Shown one piece after another: positions 1 to 8,792 of a DNA stretch of 64,000 nucleotides. The stretch spans positions 1 to 64,000 of the forward strand of contig CAWFPR010000010.1 in the NCBI GenBank assembly GCA_963817635.1, in the 5' to 3' direction. Under the pieces are notes generated by a model. The model was given only the letters and a program-made list of their open reading frames with translations, was not told where the DNA came from and ran no database searches. The DNA comes from CAWFPR01 sp963817635. GTDB lineage: Bacteria > Acidobacteriota > Vicinamibacteria > Vicinamibacterales > 2-12-FULL-66-21. A program made the position numbers and the translations under genes. Numbering within the stretch: the first letter of the stretch is position 1; every line of letters begins with the position of its first letter.

Positions 1-230
1 GGCTCACCTTCACCGTGCTCTGGGACGGCCGCGTGTCGCTCTGTTGCGCGGACTTCGACGGCAAGACGATCCTCGGCGACCTGAACGCCTCGACGATTCA
101 CGACATCTGGAACGCCGAGCCCTATCGCCTGGCGCGTCGTCAGCACCTTGAAAGCGGAGGCCCGGACATCTGCCGGTCCTGTGACCTGCCGCGCAAGGAC
201 TCCCCGCTCTGGGTCACGGAACTCACGTAG
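1..230 (+). CDS. Radical SAM/SPASM protein, C-terminal fragment
   Basis: This is the 3' end of a gene that begins before the window; the reading frame is open from base 3. About 75 residues are visible. They read as a SPASM-type auxiliary Fe-S domain: a VSLCCADFDG segment, then a GDLN...IHDIWN stretch typical of SPASM tails, then ICRSCDLPR. SPASM domains bind one or two extra Fe-S clusters in radical SAM enzymes that modify peptides, sugars or other substrates. The catalytic N-terminus is outside the window, so the substrate cannot be inferred. Two more radical SAM genes follow within 5 kb. The family call is firm but the function is unknown. Confidence 0.8.
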   Translation, partial: LTFTVLWDGRVSLCCADFDGKTILGDLNASTIHDIWNAEPYRLARRQHLESGGPDICRSCDLPRKDSPLWVTELT

Positions 231-322
231 CCCGGCTCGACAGACCGGGATTGAACCCAACCGCCGGGCTCGCTACCTGGTCCAACGAGGCGTATACTGA
301 AATCATCGGACGGGAGCACACT

Positions 323-979
323 ATGCAGATGCCTCTTCGCTGCGTCGTTCTGGCGGCCCTGATAGGCGCCGTGCCCTCGGCCGCCTCCGCTGGAGACCTC
401 AGGTTCACGCTCGTGAACGGCAGAGCCACGATTGTGGCCAGCGAGGTTTCCCTCCGTCAGATTCTCGACGAGTGGGCACGGGTCGGCCACACGACGGTCG
501 TGAATGCGGACAAGCTCATCGGTACGCCTGTCACGCTGCAACTGGTCGACGTCCCCGAAGACAGGCGCTCGAGACCCTGTTGCGCTCGGCGAGCGGATAC
601 GTCGTCGCGGAGCGCGCGAGCTATGCGCCTGGTGTCTCCCGGTTCGACCGTATCCTGATCATGCTGGCAAGTACGCCAGCCGCGATGTCGGCCAGGAGCG
701 CACCCCCGGCGTTCAGCCGGCCCGCGCGGCCGATGCCGCAGCCGATGGTCGAGGATGACGACCCGCCCGACGCGCCGGTGGTGATGCCTCCGGGCATGAA
801 CCCCGGCAACCCGCCGCAACCCGTGCAGATGCTCGGCCCGGACGGGCAGCCGGTCAGCCAGGCGCCCGTGACGTCACCTCGTCCGGGGGATCCTGCCTCC
901 GGCCCCGGCGGGATTGCCCACTCCGTACGTGCGACCGATCGGCCCCGGTGGCGGTGGCGGTCCGGGCGGCGGCCGGTAG
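323..979 (+). CDS. Secreted STN-like domain protein with Pro/Gly-rich tail (two frameshifts)
   Basis: The chosen start is ATG 323, which opens a clear signal peptide (MQMPLRCVVLAALIGAVPSA, ending near ASAGD). The mature N-terminus (SLRQILDEWARVGHTTVV...VTLQLVDVP, then QALETLLRSASGYVV) resembles the STN fold found at the start of secretins and TonB-dependent receptors. The rest is Pro/Met-rich and ends in a GPGGGGGPGGGR tail at TAG 977-979. The frame breaks twice. One base appears missing near 559-561 (probably a G in GAAGGACAG), and one extra G lies in the run at 885-889; together they restore the original frame. Length is about 218 residues. Exported, with no recognisable catalytic motif. 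A TATACT at 293-298 may be its -10 box. Function unknown. Confidence 0.65.
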
Positions 980-1014
980 CGGCGTTTTCGAGGGTGCGGC
1001 ACCGACCCTTACGC

Positions 1015-1020
1015 TAGAAT
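1015..1020 (+). promoter_or_regulatory. Candidate -10 box (TAGAAT) of a leaderless transcript
   Basis: TAGAAT ends six bases before the ATG of the methyltransferase at 1027. This spacing would place the transcription start at or next to the start codon. No convincing -35 hexamer is visible. Weak by itself, but the same arrangement occurs at typA (33071-33083). Confidence 0.25.
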
Positions 1021-1026
1021 CGCAGG

Positions 1027-1737
1027 ATGCCAGACAGGCCACCGGTGGTGCGCCGCGGCGAATACGCCGTGCGCGGCGACTACCACCGGGAAGCGGACCC
1101 CGACTGGGAGTTCTACCCCACCTATATCGCGAAGCTCGAGGCCGTCAGAGCCTGGCTGGATTCGGCGCCGCCGCAGACGAAGGTCCTTGACGCCGGCTGC
1201 GGTGAAGGCGTGCTGGTCGATGAGTATCAGTCGAGGCTGTCGATCGAGGGTCTCGACCCCAACTACTCGTCGGAGCGGGTCCGCGCCGGCTCGCTGACTT
1301 CGCTGCCGTATCCGGACGCGACCTTCGACCGTGCCCTGTGCCTGGACGTGCTCGAGCACCTGACCTTCGATGAGCAGCCGCAGGCGCTGGCCGAACTCCA
1401 TCGGGTGCTCCGGCCAGGAGGCCTGCTGCTCGTATCGGTCCCCAACCTCGCCCACTTGCAGTCGCGGGTGCATTTCCTGTTGCAGGGCCGGCTCATCAGG
1501 ACCGCCGCCCTGCAGAAGCACCCCGGGGATCGGCCGGCCGAGGAGTATCTCGCCATGGCGGCACGGGCGGGATTCTCACTGGTCGAACGGCGGGGAATCT
1601 TCCCGACCGTGCCGATCCTCACCCGGTTCATCCGCCGGCGTCCTCGCGCACTGCGGCCGCTGCACCGCTGGCTCACGCGACTTCTTCCCATTCCTGGGTG
1701 GTGTTTTCTGAACCTGCTGACGTTCCGAAGGCCCTGA
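1027..1737 (+). CDS. Class I SAM-dependent methyltransferase
   Basis: A 236-residue cytosolic methyltransferase of the Methyltransf_11 type. The SAM-binding glycine loop VLDAGCGEG is at residues 53-61. A LDVLEHL post-II motif lies around 106-112, and RVLRPGG (motif III region) at 126-132. The C-terminal third is basic and aromatic, and could touch a membrane or a lipid-linked substrate. It is followed three bases later by the flippase gene, so the two are probably co-transcribed in the surface glycan locus. O-methylation of a sugar or polyisoprenoid-linked glycan is an inference from context only; the sequence does not show the acceptor. Confidence 0.85.
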   Translation: MPDRPPVVRRGEYAVRGDYHREADPDWEFYPTYIAKLEAVRAWLDSAPPQTKVLDAGCGEGVLVDEYQSRLSIEGLDPNYSSERVRAGSLTSLPYPDATFDRALCLDVLEHLTFDEQPQALAELHRVLRPGGLLLVSVPNLAHLQSRVHFLLQGRLIRTAALQKHPGDRPAEEYLAMAARAGFSLVERRGIFPTVPILTRFIRRRPRALRPLHRWLTRLLPIPGWCFLNLLTFRRP

Positions 1738-1740
1738 GCG

Positions 1741-3312
1741 TTGTTCCAGAAGCTGCGCGAGCTCACGAAGAACCTCGCCATCTACGGGCTGGGCGACATC
1801 GCGGTCACCGGCATCAACTTCGTGCTGTTGCCGGTCTACATGGTGTACCTGACGCCGGAGGATTACGGCGTCCTGACGCTGCTCGGCAGTGTGGAAGTCA
1901 TCGCGAAGATCGTCTTCCGGTGGGGCCTCGACGGTTCGTTCATGCGGTTCTACTACGACTGCGAGGACCGTCCAGCGCGACAGCGACTCGCGAGCACCAT
2001 TTTCTTTTTCCTGCTCGCGGTGAGCGGCGTCCTGCTCATCGCCTCGCTCGTGGCGGCGCCGCGGATCGCCGCGCTGCTCGAGGGATCGCCGTCCAACGTG
2101 CGCGCGTTGCGCCTGGTGCTCGTCAACACGTTCGCGATCGGCTTCACGTTCCTCCCATTTCACCTGCTCCGCATGGAGCAGCGTTCGACGACGTTCAGCG
2201 CGCTCACGCTGCTGCGGTCCGGATCCACGTTGCTGCTGCGAATCGTCCTCGTCGTCGGCGCCGGCATGGGGGTGATGGGAGTCGTCGTGACCGACATCGC
2301 CGTCACGGGCGCCATTCTGCTCGTCCTCTTCCGGTATTTCAGCCAACTCATCCGTCCGGTTTTTTCCTCTGCCGTCCTGCGGGAGTCGCTTCATTTCGGC
2401 CTGCCCCGCCTGCCGCATGCCTTCGCGCAACAGGTGATGTCGGTCGGAGATCGATTCATCCTGACGCGCTTTCGTCCCCTGACGGAGATCGGCATCTACT
2501 CGATCGGTGTGAGTTTCGGCCTGACGATCAAGCTGTTTCTCAGCGCGTTCGAGTATGCGTGGGCGCCGTTCTATTACGCCACCTCGCGTGAGCCGGATGC
2601 GCGGCGCATCTTCGCCGGCATCACGACGTACGGCTTCGCCGTGCTGTGCCTGCTCACCGCGGGCCTGTCCGCTGTCGGGGGCGACCTGCTTGCGCTGATG
2701 GCGCGACCGGACTATGCCGCCGCCGAGGGCGTCATCATCTGGACCGCCATTGGAGTCCTCCTTCAGGGCGTGTACCTGCTCACGTCGATCGGCCTCAATA
2801 TCACGAAGCGCACGCGGTACTATCCGGTGGCGACTATCGCCGCCGCCAGCGTGAACGTCGGCCTGAACTACGCCCTCATCCCTCGGTTCGGGATCATCGG
2901 CGCCGCGTGGGCGAACGGGGCGGCGTACGGCGTGCAGGCGCTGGTGGCCTTCGCCTTTTCACAGCATTTCTATCCCATCCCATATGAATGGGGACGCCTG
3001 GTACGCGTGGCCGGCGCGGCAGGGCTGGCGTATGGAACCGGCCGGGTGCTGCCGCAGATGCCCCCGATCGCGGGGCTTCTTGCCAGGGGCTCGGTGGTGG
3101 TGGCGGTGTTCACTGCACTTCTGGGGATCTCGGGCTTTCTGCGCACGGACGAGCTGCAGGTCGTGCGCAGGCTCCGCCGCCGAGTCCCCGGGCCGGACAT
3201 GCCGCTCACGCAAGTCGAGACGGTGGAAATGGCCGGGGACATTGTCTCGGCGACGCTTCCTCCCGACAGCGTCGCGGAACGGCCCGGGGATGGTAAACTG
3301 GACAAGATCTAG
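1741..3312 (+). CDS. Wzx-like polysaccharide flippase (MOP superfamily)
   Basis: A 523-residue polytopic membrane protein starting at TTG 1741. The N-terminus (NLAIYGLGDIAVTGINFVLLPVY...LTPEDYGVLTLLG) is characteristic of the polysaccharide transporter/O-antigen flippase branch of the MOP superfamily. About 12-14 hydrophobic segments run to roughly residue 465, followed by a charged cytosolic tail. Family members flip undecaprenyl-linked oligosaccharide units across the inner membrane. Context fits: methyltransferase before, glycan enzymes after. A TTG start just behind the preceding stop suggests translational coupling. No frame disruption is visible over the whole gene. Confidence 0.88.
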   Translation: MFQKLRELTKNLAIYGLGDIAVTGINFVLLPVYMVYLTPEDYGVLTLLGSVEVIAKIVFRWGLDGSFMRFYYDCEDRPARQRLASTIFFFLLAVSGVLLIASLVAAPRIAALLEGSPSNVRALRLVLVNTFAIGFTFLPFHLLRMEQRSTTFSALTLLRSGSTLLLRIVLVVGAGMGVMGVVVTDIAVTGAILLVLFRYFSQLIRPVFSSAVLRESLHFGLPRLPHAFAQQVMSVGDRFILTRFRPLTEIGIYSIGVSFGLTIKLFLSAFEYAWAPFYYATSREPDARRIFAGITTYGFAVLCLLTAGLSAVGGDLLALMARPDYAAAEGVIIWTAIGVLLQGVYLLTSIGLNITKRTRYYPVATIAAASVNVGLNYALIPRFGIIGAAWANGAAYGVQALVAFAFSQHFYPIPYEWGRLVRVAGAAGLAYGTGRVLPQMPPIAGLLARGSVVVAVFTALLGISGFLRTDELQVVRRLRRRVPGPDMPLTQVETVEMAGDIVSATLPPDSVAERPGDGKLDKI

Positions 3313-3570
3313 CGAGGCTCCGCCTCAGACCGTCGAGGCTCCGCCTCGCTAGGCGCGTTCATTGATAACGCCCCGCTGACGCGGGGACGGTCTCGACCGC
3401 CGAGAAAACTTGACTCAATTGCACGAGTTCTCGGCGGTCAAGACCTCTAGCGAGGCTCCGTCTCAGACCGTCGAGCCATTGATTGGTGACGCCGCGCTGG
3501 CGCGCGGACGGCCTTGACCGGAAACTTGACTCAAGTGTTCAGAATCGAGCCGGTCAAGGCCTCTTGCGTT
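3308..3570 (+). repeat. Two-copy structured intergenic repeat with conserved stem-loops
   Basis: This fills most of the 365-base gap between the flippase and the next radical SAM gene. A 30-base segment beginning TCTAGCGAGGCTCCG is at 3308-3337 and again at 3446-3475 with one mismatch. Each copy is followed by a stem-loop. Copy A has arms 3389-3406 and 3428-3445, paired at 17 of 18 positions. Copy B has arms 3510-3521 and 3550-3561, a perfect 12-bp match. Both loops contain AAACTTGACTCAA. The outer stem is GGTCT/AGACC in A and GGCCT/AGGCC in B, a compensatory change. No coding sequence is seen. It could be a structured RNA or a DNA hairpin element; its orientation is not determined. Confidence 0.7.
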
Positions 3571-3677
3571 GCCGCCCTCGCCGGTACCGGCTCGGGAGGG
3601 CCCATTCCCGCACATCGACGGCTTTGGATCGGCCGCGCTGCCTGTCAGCGCGTGGGCCGCTGGAGACCTCACACTCA

Positions 3678-4914
3678 ATGACACTGGCGCAGAGGCTGCG
3701 TGAATCGGTCGCCGTGCGGGCGCGTGCCCTCCCGCTGGCCCGCCACGCGTGGGCGCGCTACCGCCGCCGCCGATACGAGCGCCGGATCCAGCGCTTCCTC
3801 GACGACAAATCGGGCCGGTCCGATCGACTCCCGATGGGCGTTGTCTATGAAGCGACCATGCGGTGCAACCTCCACTGCGAGTTCTGCTACGTCGGCGACC
3901 TCCTGAACATCGAGGGAGAGTGGCGCGAGGAGCTGACGATCGAAGCGCTTCGCCGCGCGTTTCCCGAGCAGCAGGGCCTCCAGGTCAACCTGACCGGTGG
4001 AGAGATCTTCATGCGGAAGGACATCATGTCCGTCCTCGATCTCTTCCAGCAGAAGGGCTACGCGTGCGGGTACCTGACCACCAACGGCACCATCATCACC
4101 GAGCAGCGCGCCGAAGCGCTGGCCGATCTGGCGGCCAAGGGGTTCCTGAAGCACATCAGCGTCTCGATTGACGGCCCCGGTGAGCTGCACGACATCGCGC
4201 GCGGGGCAGAAAGGCACGTTCGAGCGCACGTGCGAAGGTTTGCGCCGGCTGCAGGAGGCCGCCAGGCGAAAGAACGCTCCGCTTCGGGTCGGCATCAACA
4301 CCACGGTCGCGCACGAGAGTCTGGATGCGCTCGATCAGATGGTCGATGTGGCTGAAGAGCTGGGCGTCGATGCCATCGGGCTGAACCATCTCATGTTCAG
4401 CACGCCCGACGAAGTGGCGGAGACCGTGCGCCTCATCGGAGGCGACGATCCGTCGATCATCGCCACGTTCGTCACGTCCGATCCCGGCCTGGACATCGAT
4501 CGGGTCCGGGAGAAGGTCACGGCGCTCGAGCGCAAATGCCGGAGCCGGAACATCCGCTTCGATTTCCGCCCGAAGGTCCGTCCGCAGCTCATCGAGAATT
4601 ACTACACCCCCGGGGCGAAGCTCGAGGGCCGCTGCCTGTATCCGTTCCTGCACGCCCGCGTCTCGTTTTCCGGGAAGGTCTATTTCTGCCCCTTCATCCG
4701 CGTGGAGGTCGGCGATCTGACGCAATCCACTCTCGAGGAGGTCTGGAACAACAACGCGTATGTCGAGATGCGGCGCCGCCTGTCCGAGCAGGGCCTGTTT
4801 CCGGTCTGCCGGCGGTGCTGCAAGGTGGAACTGTCGCCGGAGCCCGTCGCCGAGCCGTTTCCGGCTGGGACCGCACGGCCGCGGCGGGCGATTCCCCTGA
4901 CCGTCATTCGCTGA
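3678..4914 (+). CDS. Radical SAM/SPASM enzyme (one frameshift)
   Basis: ATG 3678 begins a roughly 411-residue radical SAM protein. The [4Fe-4S] motif is C63-x3-C67-x2-C70 (MRCNLHCEFC). A TGGE-type SAM contact (NLTGGEIF) follows, and VSIDGPGE is a typical beta-strand motif. The C-terminus has a SPASM-like set of cysteines (VYFCPFIR ... VCRRCCKVE). The frame shifts by +1 in the GGGG run at 4203-4206: the first part reads HDIARG and the second continues QKGTFERTCEGL. A true coding sequence with one extra G is the simplest explanation. It sits 11 bases before the next radical SAM gene, so they form an operon. The substrate is unknown; sugar or peptide modification in a glycan locus is possible. 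Confidence 0.82.
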
Positions 4915-4925
4915 TTCCTCACACC

Positions 4926-6426
4926 ATGCTCGGCAGCCGCACGCTTCTCGTCAATCCGCCGCTCATCAACGGCATTGCCTTCACGCGCCAGGGACGCTGT
5001 CAGGAGCGCGAGGAGGTCCTGGGCACGACCAAGCCTCCCTACTCGCTCGCGCTCCTCGCGCGCCTGCTTCGCGATGCGGCTTGCGAGGTGCGTCTCATCG
5101 ACGCGACCGCCCGTCGGCTGACGACGACGGCGATCATCGCGCAACTGGATTCCGAGGGATTCGTTCCCACGCTCATCATCTTCCCCACGACGACCCCGAC
5201 GCTGGACGCCGACGTGCTGGAAATGGCGCGGCTGAAGGAACGGTACGGCGCGCCGCTCGTCTGCTTCGGCCCGCACGCCTCTACCGCGCCGGCTGCCTCG
5301 ATGGAACGCGCCACCGGCGTGGACGGCATGCTCGTGGGGGAGCCGGAAGACGGCGTGATGCAGATCGCGGCCCTCGAATCGACAGCGGCCTTTGGGAGCG
5401 TGGCGTGTCTCACCTGGCGCCCTGCTTCCGGCGCGCCGGCCGTGCCGAACCGTGCGCACGGGACCTTCGCCGGGTTCGCCGACATGCCGTATCCAGCGTG
5501 GGATCTGCTGTCGCTTCGCGACTACGCACTGCCGCTCGTCAACAAGCCCTACGTCATCGTGGAGACGAGCCGTGGGTGCCCGTACACGTGCGACTTCTGC
5601 GTGGCGCCGATTCACCAGGGGCACAAGTTCCGCGAACGCCCCGCGAAGGACCTCGTCGATGAAATGGAACGGGGCTACCGCGAGCACGGCGTGGAGTTCT
5701 TCTATCTCTGGGGAGACACCGTCACGCTCAACGTGAAGTCGTTCACCGCATTCTGTGACGAGCTGATCGCGCGCAAATTGCCCGTGCAGTGGTTCGGCAA
5801 TGCGCGCGCCGACAACCTGACGGACCCTGCGTTCGTCCATCGCCTCAGGCGCGCCGGCTGCTGGATGCTGGCGCTCGGCGTCGAATCCGAGTCCGACGAG
5901 GTCCGGAAGGACATGGCGAAGCGGCTCGAACGGCAGAAGATACAGACCGCGTTCGGCAATATGCGACAGGCCGGCATTCGCTCGTTCGCCTTCTTCATCG
6001 TCGGGTACCCCGGGGAGACGGTGGACTCGATGAATCAAACGATCGAGTATGCCATCGCGCTCGATCCCGATTTTGCCAACTTCTATCCCGCGGTGCCCTA
6101 TCCGGGAACCGCGTTGTACGACAAGACGCTCCGCGACGGGCTCCTCTCGCCGGAGTCCGGAGGCGACTGGTCGAAGATGGAGGATCCGGTACTATCTGCT
6201 CGAAGGCAACGGCCTGGACGAGCGGCTGGTCATGGACGCGATCAACCGCGCGAAACGGCGGTTCTTCCTCCGGCCTGGCTATCTCGTACGACACCTTGGC
6301 GACGTCGCGCGCCTCGCGCTCACGAAACAGAGCATTGTCTGGCAGGTGCTCTCGCGGACCGTGTTCGGGGCACGGGTCGCGCACACAGGGGTGGCGCAGC
6401 GGGAGGCACCCGTCATCAGTCGATAA
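4926..6426 (+). CDS. Cobalamin-binding-type radical SAM protein (one frameshift)
   Basis: ATG 4926 gives a protein of about 499 residues. Residues 1-150 look like a B12-binding-like Rossmann domain (LLVNPP..., LIIFPTTTPTLDADV, GPHAS), without an obvious DxHxxG motif. The radical SAM core has C218-x3-C222-x2-C225 (SRGCPYTCDFC). WGDTVTLN, LGVESESDEV and FFIVGYPGET are standard strand motifs of this class. A +1 shift at about 6183-6186 (extra C in GATCCGG) separates KMED from RYYLLEGNGLDE. The end overlaps the convergent glycosyltransferase by 11 bases. B12 radical SAM proteins often methylate or rearrange lipids and natural products; here the substrate is not evident. Confidence 0.82.
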
Positions 6427-7208
6427 CGGGCGCCAGCGCGGCGACCTCCGCGGCATCGAGACGGCGGTAGGCCTGTTCGACGCGCGGCTGATGCCGGGCG
6501 AACCGGCGGAGGTCGCGAAGCTGCGTGAGGTAGCCGAGCGCTTCCTTCCGGTTCATTTTGCTTTCCCCCGCCGTGCGGTTCTCGAACACATATGGCACCT
6601 CGACGACGGAGGCAGGGCGGCCGCGCACCAGAAGCTCGAGGCAGATCTTGAAGCCGCCCGCCGAGATGCGGACGCCACGCGCGACCGTCGCTCCGGATGA
6701 GGAAGAAACCCGACGTCGCATCACGCACCGGGGTCAGACCGGTGGCCAGGCGGCAGGCCAGCCGCGACATCCACCGGCGCGAGGCCGGCCAGTTGCGCGT
6801 GCCGCCGCCGGGGATGTACCGGCTCGCGACAACCACGTCGGCGCCGCACTGCTCGAGAGCCGCCAGCATCCGCGGAACCAGGTGCGGAGGATGGCTCAGA
6901 TCGGCGTCGATCACGCCGACCACGGGTGCGCTCGCGGCGGCAAAGCCCTCGACGACGGCGGTGCCGAGGCCGAGTTTGCCGGCCCGATGCAGCACCGTGA
7001 TGCGATGGCTCCGTGCAAGTTCGTCGGCGAGCGCTCCAGTGCCATCGGGCGAGTTGTCGTCCACGATGATGAGCTCGCCATCCAGGTTTTCGGCGCGATA
7101 CGCGCCGAAAACCTGGTCGACGAGGTCGCGCAGCCGCTCGCGCTCGTTATACGTGGGCACGACGAGTGAGAGGCGGGGGGGTAGGGCAGACAAGGATCGG
7201 ACTCGCAA
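6416..7208 (-). CDS. GT2 glycosyltransferase, dolichol/polyprenyl-phosphate mannose synthase-like (one frameshift)
   Basis: A protein of about 264 residues on the minus strand, starting near TTG 7208 (start uncertain). The GT-A fold is clear: LSLVVPTYNERE near residues 13-24, VDDNSPDGT at 49-57, and the metal-binding DADLSHPP at 101-108. VVASRYIPGGG and an SGFFLIRS segment follow. A +1 shift around 6690-6700 interrupts the frame; the other frame continues with ARGVRISAGGFKICLELLVRG...VPYVFENRTAGESKM, the expected end of this family. Such enzymes transfer mannose or glucose from a nucleotide sugar to a polyprenyl phosphate, making donors for PMT-type transferases. That matches the two membrane glycosyltransferases just downstream on the other strand. 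Confidence 0.82.
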
Positions 7209-7212
7209 GCAC

Positions 7213-7218
7213 TATAAT
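7213..7218 (+). promoter_or_regulatory. Candidate -10 box (TATAAT)
   Basis: A consensus TATAAT lies 29 bases before ATG 7248 of the membrane glycosyltransferase, in the divergent gap with the GT2 gene. No matching -35 hexamer is obvious at 16-18 bases upstream. Confidence 0.35.
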
Positions 7219-7247
7219 CCAAGCACCCGGCTCGCGTAATTGTGTCA

Positions 7248-8792
7248 ATGACGAATCGCCTGCTGCTGGCGCTCGCGTGCGTCCTGTTCGTCGTGCGTCT
7301 TCCGTCGCTCGTCCAGCCGATGGGAGCGGACCAGGCGCTGTATGCATACGTCGGCGACCGCATCCTCGCGGGCGGCCTGCCCTATCGAGACGCCTGGGAT
7401 CAGAAACCGCCGGCGGTGCACGCCACCTATGCGGCAATGCGCGCGCTCTGGCCCCACGATGCGAGCGTGCCCGCAACGGATCTGATCGTCGCGGCGGCAA
7501 CGGCGGCGCTGCTGTGGGCGCTCGGATCCGCCATGGGCGCGCCGGCGATCGGCCCGGCCAGCGCGCTGATCTTCCTGTTCCTGTCGAACCCTGCCTTCGC
7601 GCGGCTTGGGGGCGTGCGCGTGCGCGCGCAGTGCGAGACGTTCATTGCGCTGGCGGTCACGGCGGCGCTCGTGGCCCTGGCGCGCGGCAGAAACCGGCGA
7701 CACGCGGGGCATCTGCTTGCCGCCGGCGTCCTGCTGGGCACGGCATTCACCTTCAAGTACAACGCCGTCGTCTACGTACTGGTGGCGATGGCCGCGCTCG
7801 CGGCCTGGAACCAGCTGTCGATTCGGGCCGTCGTCACGCTCGCGGCGGGGTTCCTCATACCGGCAGGCCTGATGCTCGTCATCTTCGCAGCGGGAGGAGC
7901 GATCGGGGATCTCTATCAGGCCACGATCCTCTACAACCTGCGGTACTCCGGGCAGACGTACGGCGGTCCTGCCGCCGCGCTCGTCTACCTGCTGACCTTC
8001 CCCGTGCGACATGCCCGCGTGGACGGGCTCTGGCTCGTCGGCGGCGCTGGCTGCGCCGTGCTCCTCGCTGCCGGCTTCTGGAACCGTGAGCGCTGGATTC
8101 CGGTGGCATGGGTAGCGGCCGCGTGCCTGTCGATCGTGATCAACGGCAGCCGCGACCTGCCGCAGTACTTCATCCAGGCCGCGCCTGCGCTCGCGCTGGC
8201 GGCGGCGTGGGGTGCACGCGTAGTGACGACGCGCCGGCTCGCGGTCAACGTCCTGCTCGTCCTCGCCGCGGCGTACGCCGTCTGGCGGGTCGATGACTTC
8301 GCGAAACTGGCCGACCAGACGTGGCACGACACGCGATACGCGATCGGGCGTCTCAGCCGGCCGGAGTATCTCGCTCGTTATGGCGACCGCACGGCCGAAA
8401 AATACTCGGCCCTGGCGAATGCGCAACTGGGCGAATTCATGCGGCAGCGCACGGGACCAGCCGATCCGGTGTACGTCTTCGGTTTCTCGTGCGCGGCCTA
8501 CCTCCAGGCCGACAGGGTCAGCGCGTCGCGCTTCTTCTGGAGCCGCCCCGTCATCGCGGGGTTCAACGAGGGCGTGGCCGGATACGGCGTGGAAGGCGTC
8601 CTCGAGGACCTGCGCCAGCGCCCCCCGGCGGTGGTTGCCCTGCAACGTCGCGACTGGGCTCCCGACGTGGACGACTCGGCCCACTTCTTCCTGACCAATC
8701 CGCTCCTCTCCGCCTGGCTGCACGACGGCTACACGGCGGTCAGCGGGCCCGATGGCTACGACCTGTGGATTCGGCGGGGTCTCGCGCCGTGA
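7248..8792 (+). CDS. PMT/ArnT-like integral membrane glycosyltransferase
   Basis: A 514-residue polytopic protein; ATG 7248 is preferred over GTG 7242. The N-terminus has the family pattern of a hydrophobic helix followed by an acidic periplasmic loop (GADQALYAYVGDRILAGGLPYRDAWDQKPP). In the GT-C superfamily such a loop carries the catalytic Asp and the conserved KPP. About ten hydrophobic segments follow, then a soluble C-terminal domain of about 130 residues. These proteins use polyprenyl-phosphate sugars to glycosylate lipids, proteins or glycans on the outer face of the inner membrane. The adjacent GT2 enzyme is the likely donor synthase. The intact gene contrasts with the broken paralogue that follows. 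Confidence 0.82.
   Translation: MTNRLLLALACVLFVVRLPSLVQPMGADQALYAYVGDRILAGGLPYRDAWDQKPPAVHATYAAMRALWPHDASVPATDLIVAAATAALLWALGSAMGAPAIGPASALIFLFLSNPAFARLGGVRVRAQCETFIALAVTAALVALARGRNRRHAGHLLAAGVLLGTAFTFKYNAVVYVLVAMAALAAWNQLSIRAVVTLAAGFLIPAGLMLVIFAAGGAIGDLYQATILYNLRYSGQTYGGPAAALVYLLTFPVRHARVDGLWLVGGAGCAVLLAAGFWNRERWIPVAWVAAACLSIVINGSRDLPQYFIQAAPALALAAAWGARVVTTRRLAVNVLLVLAAAYAVWRVDDFAKLADQTWHDTRYAIGRLSRPEYLARYGDRTAEKYSALANAQLGEFMRQRTGPADPVYVFGFSCAAYLQADRVSASRFFWSRPVIAGFNEGVAGYGVEGVLEDLRQRPPAVVALQRRDWAPDVDDSAHFFLTNPLLSAWLHDGYTAVSGPDGYDLWIRRGLAP

Noticed and set aside
3526..3545. TTGACT followed by CAGAAT in the structured repeat, as a promoter.
   Set aside because: The spacing is 8 bases, far from 16-18, and the TTGACT is part of the conserved loop.
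4680..6038. A 452-codon antisense frame over the B12-type radical SAM gene.
   Set aside because: The plus strand encodes clear radical SAM motifs here; the antisense text shows no domain.
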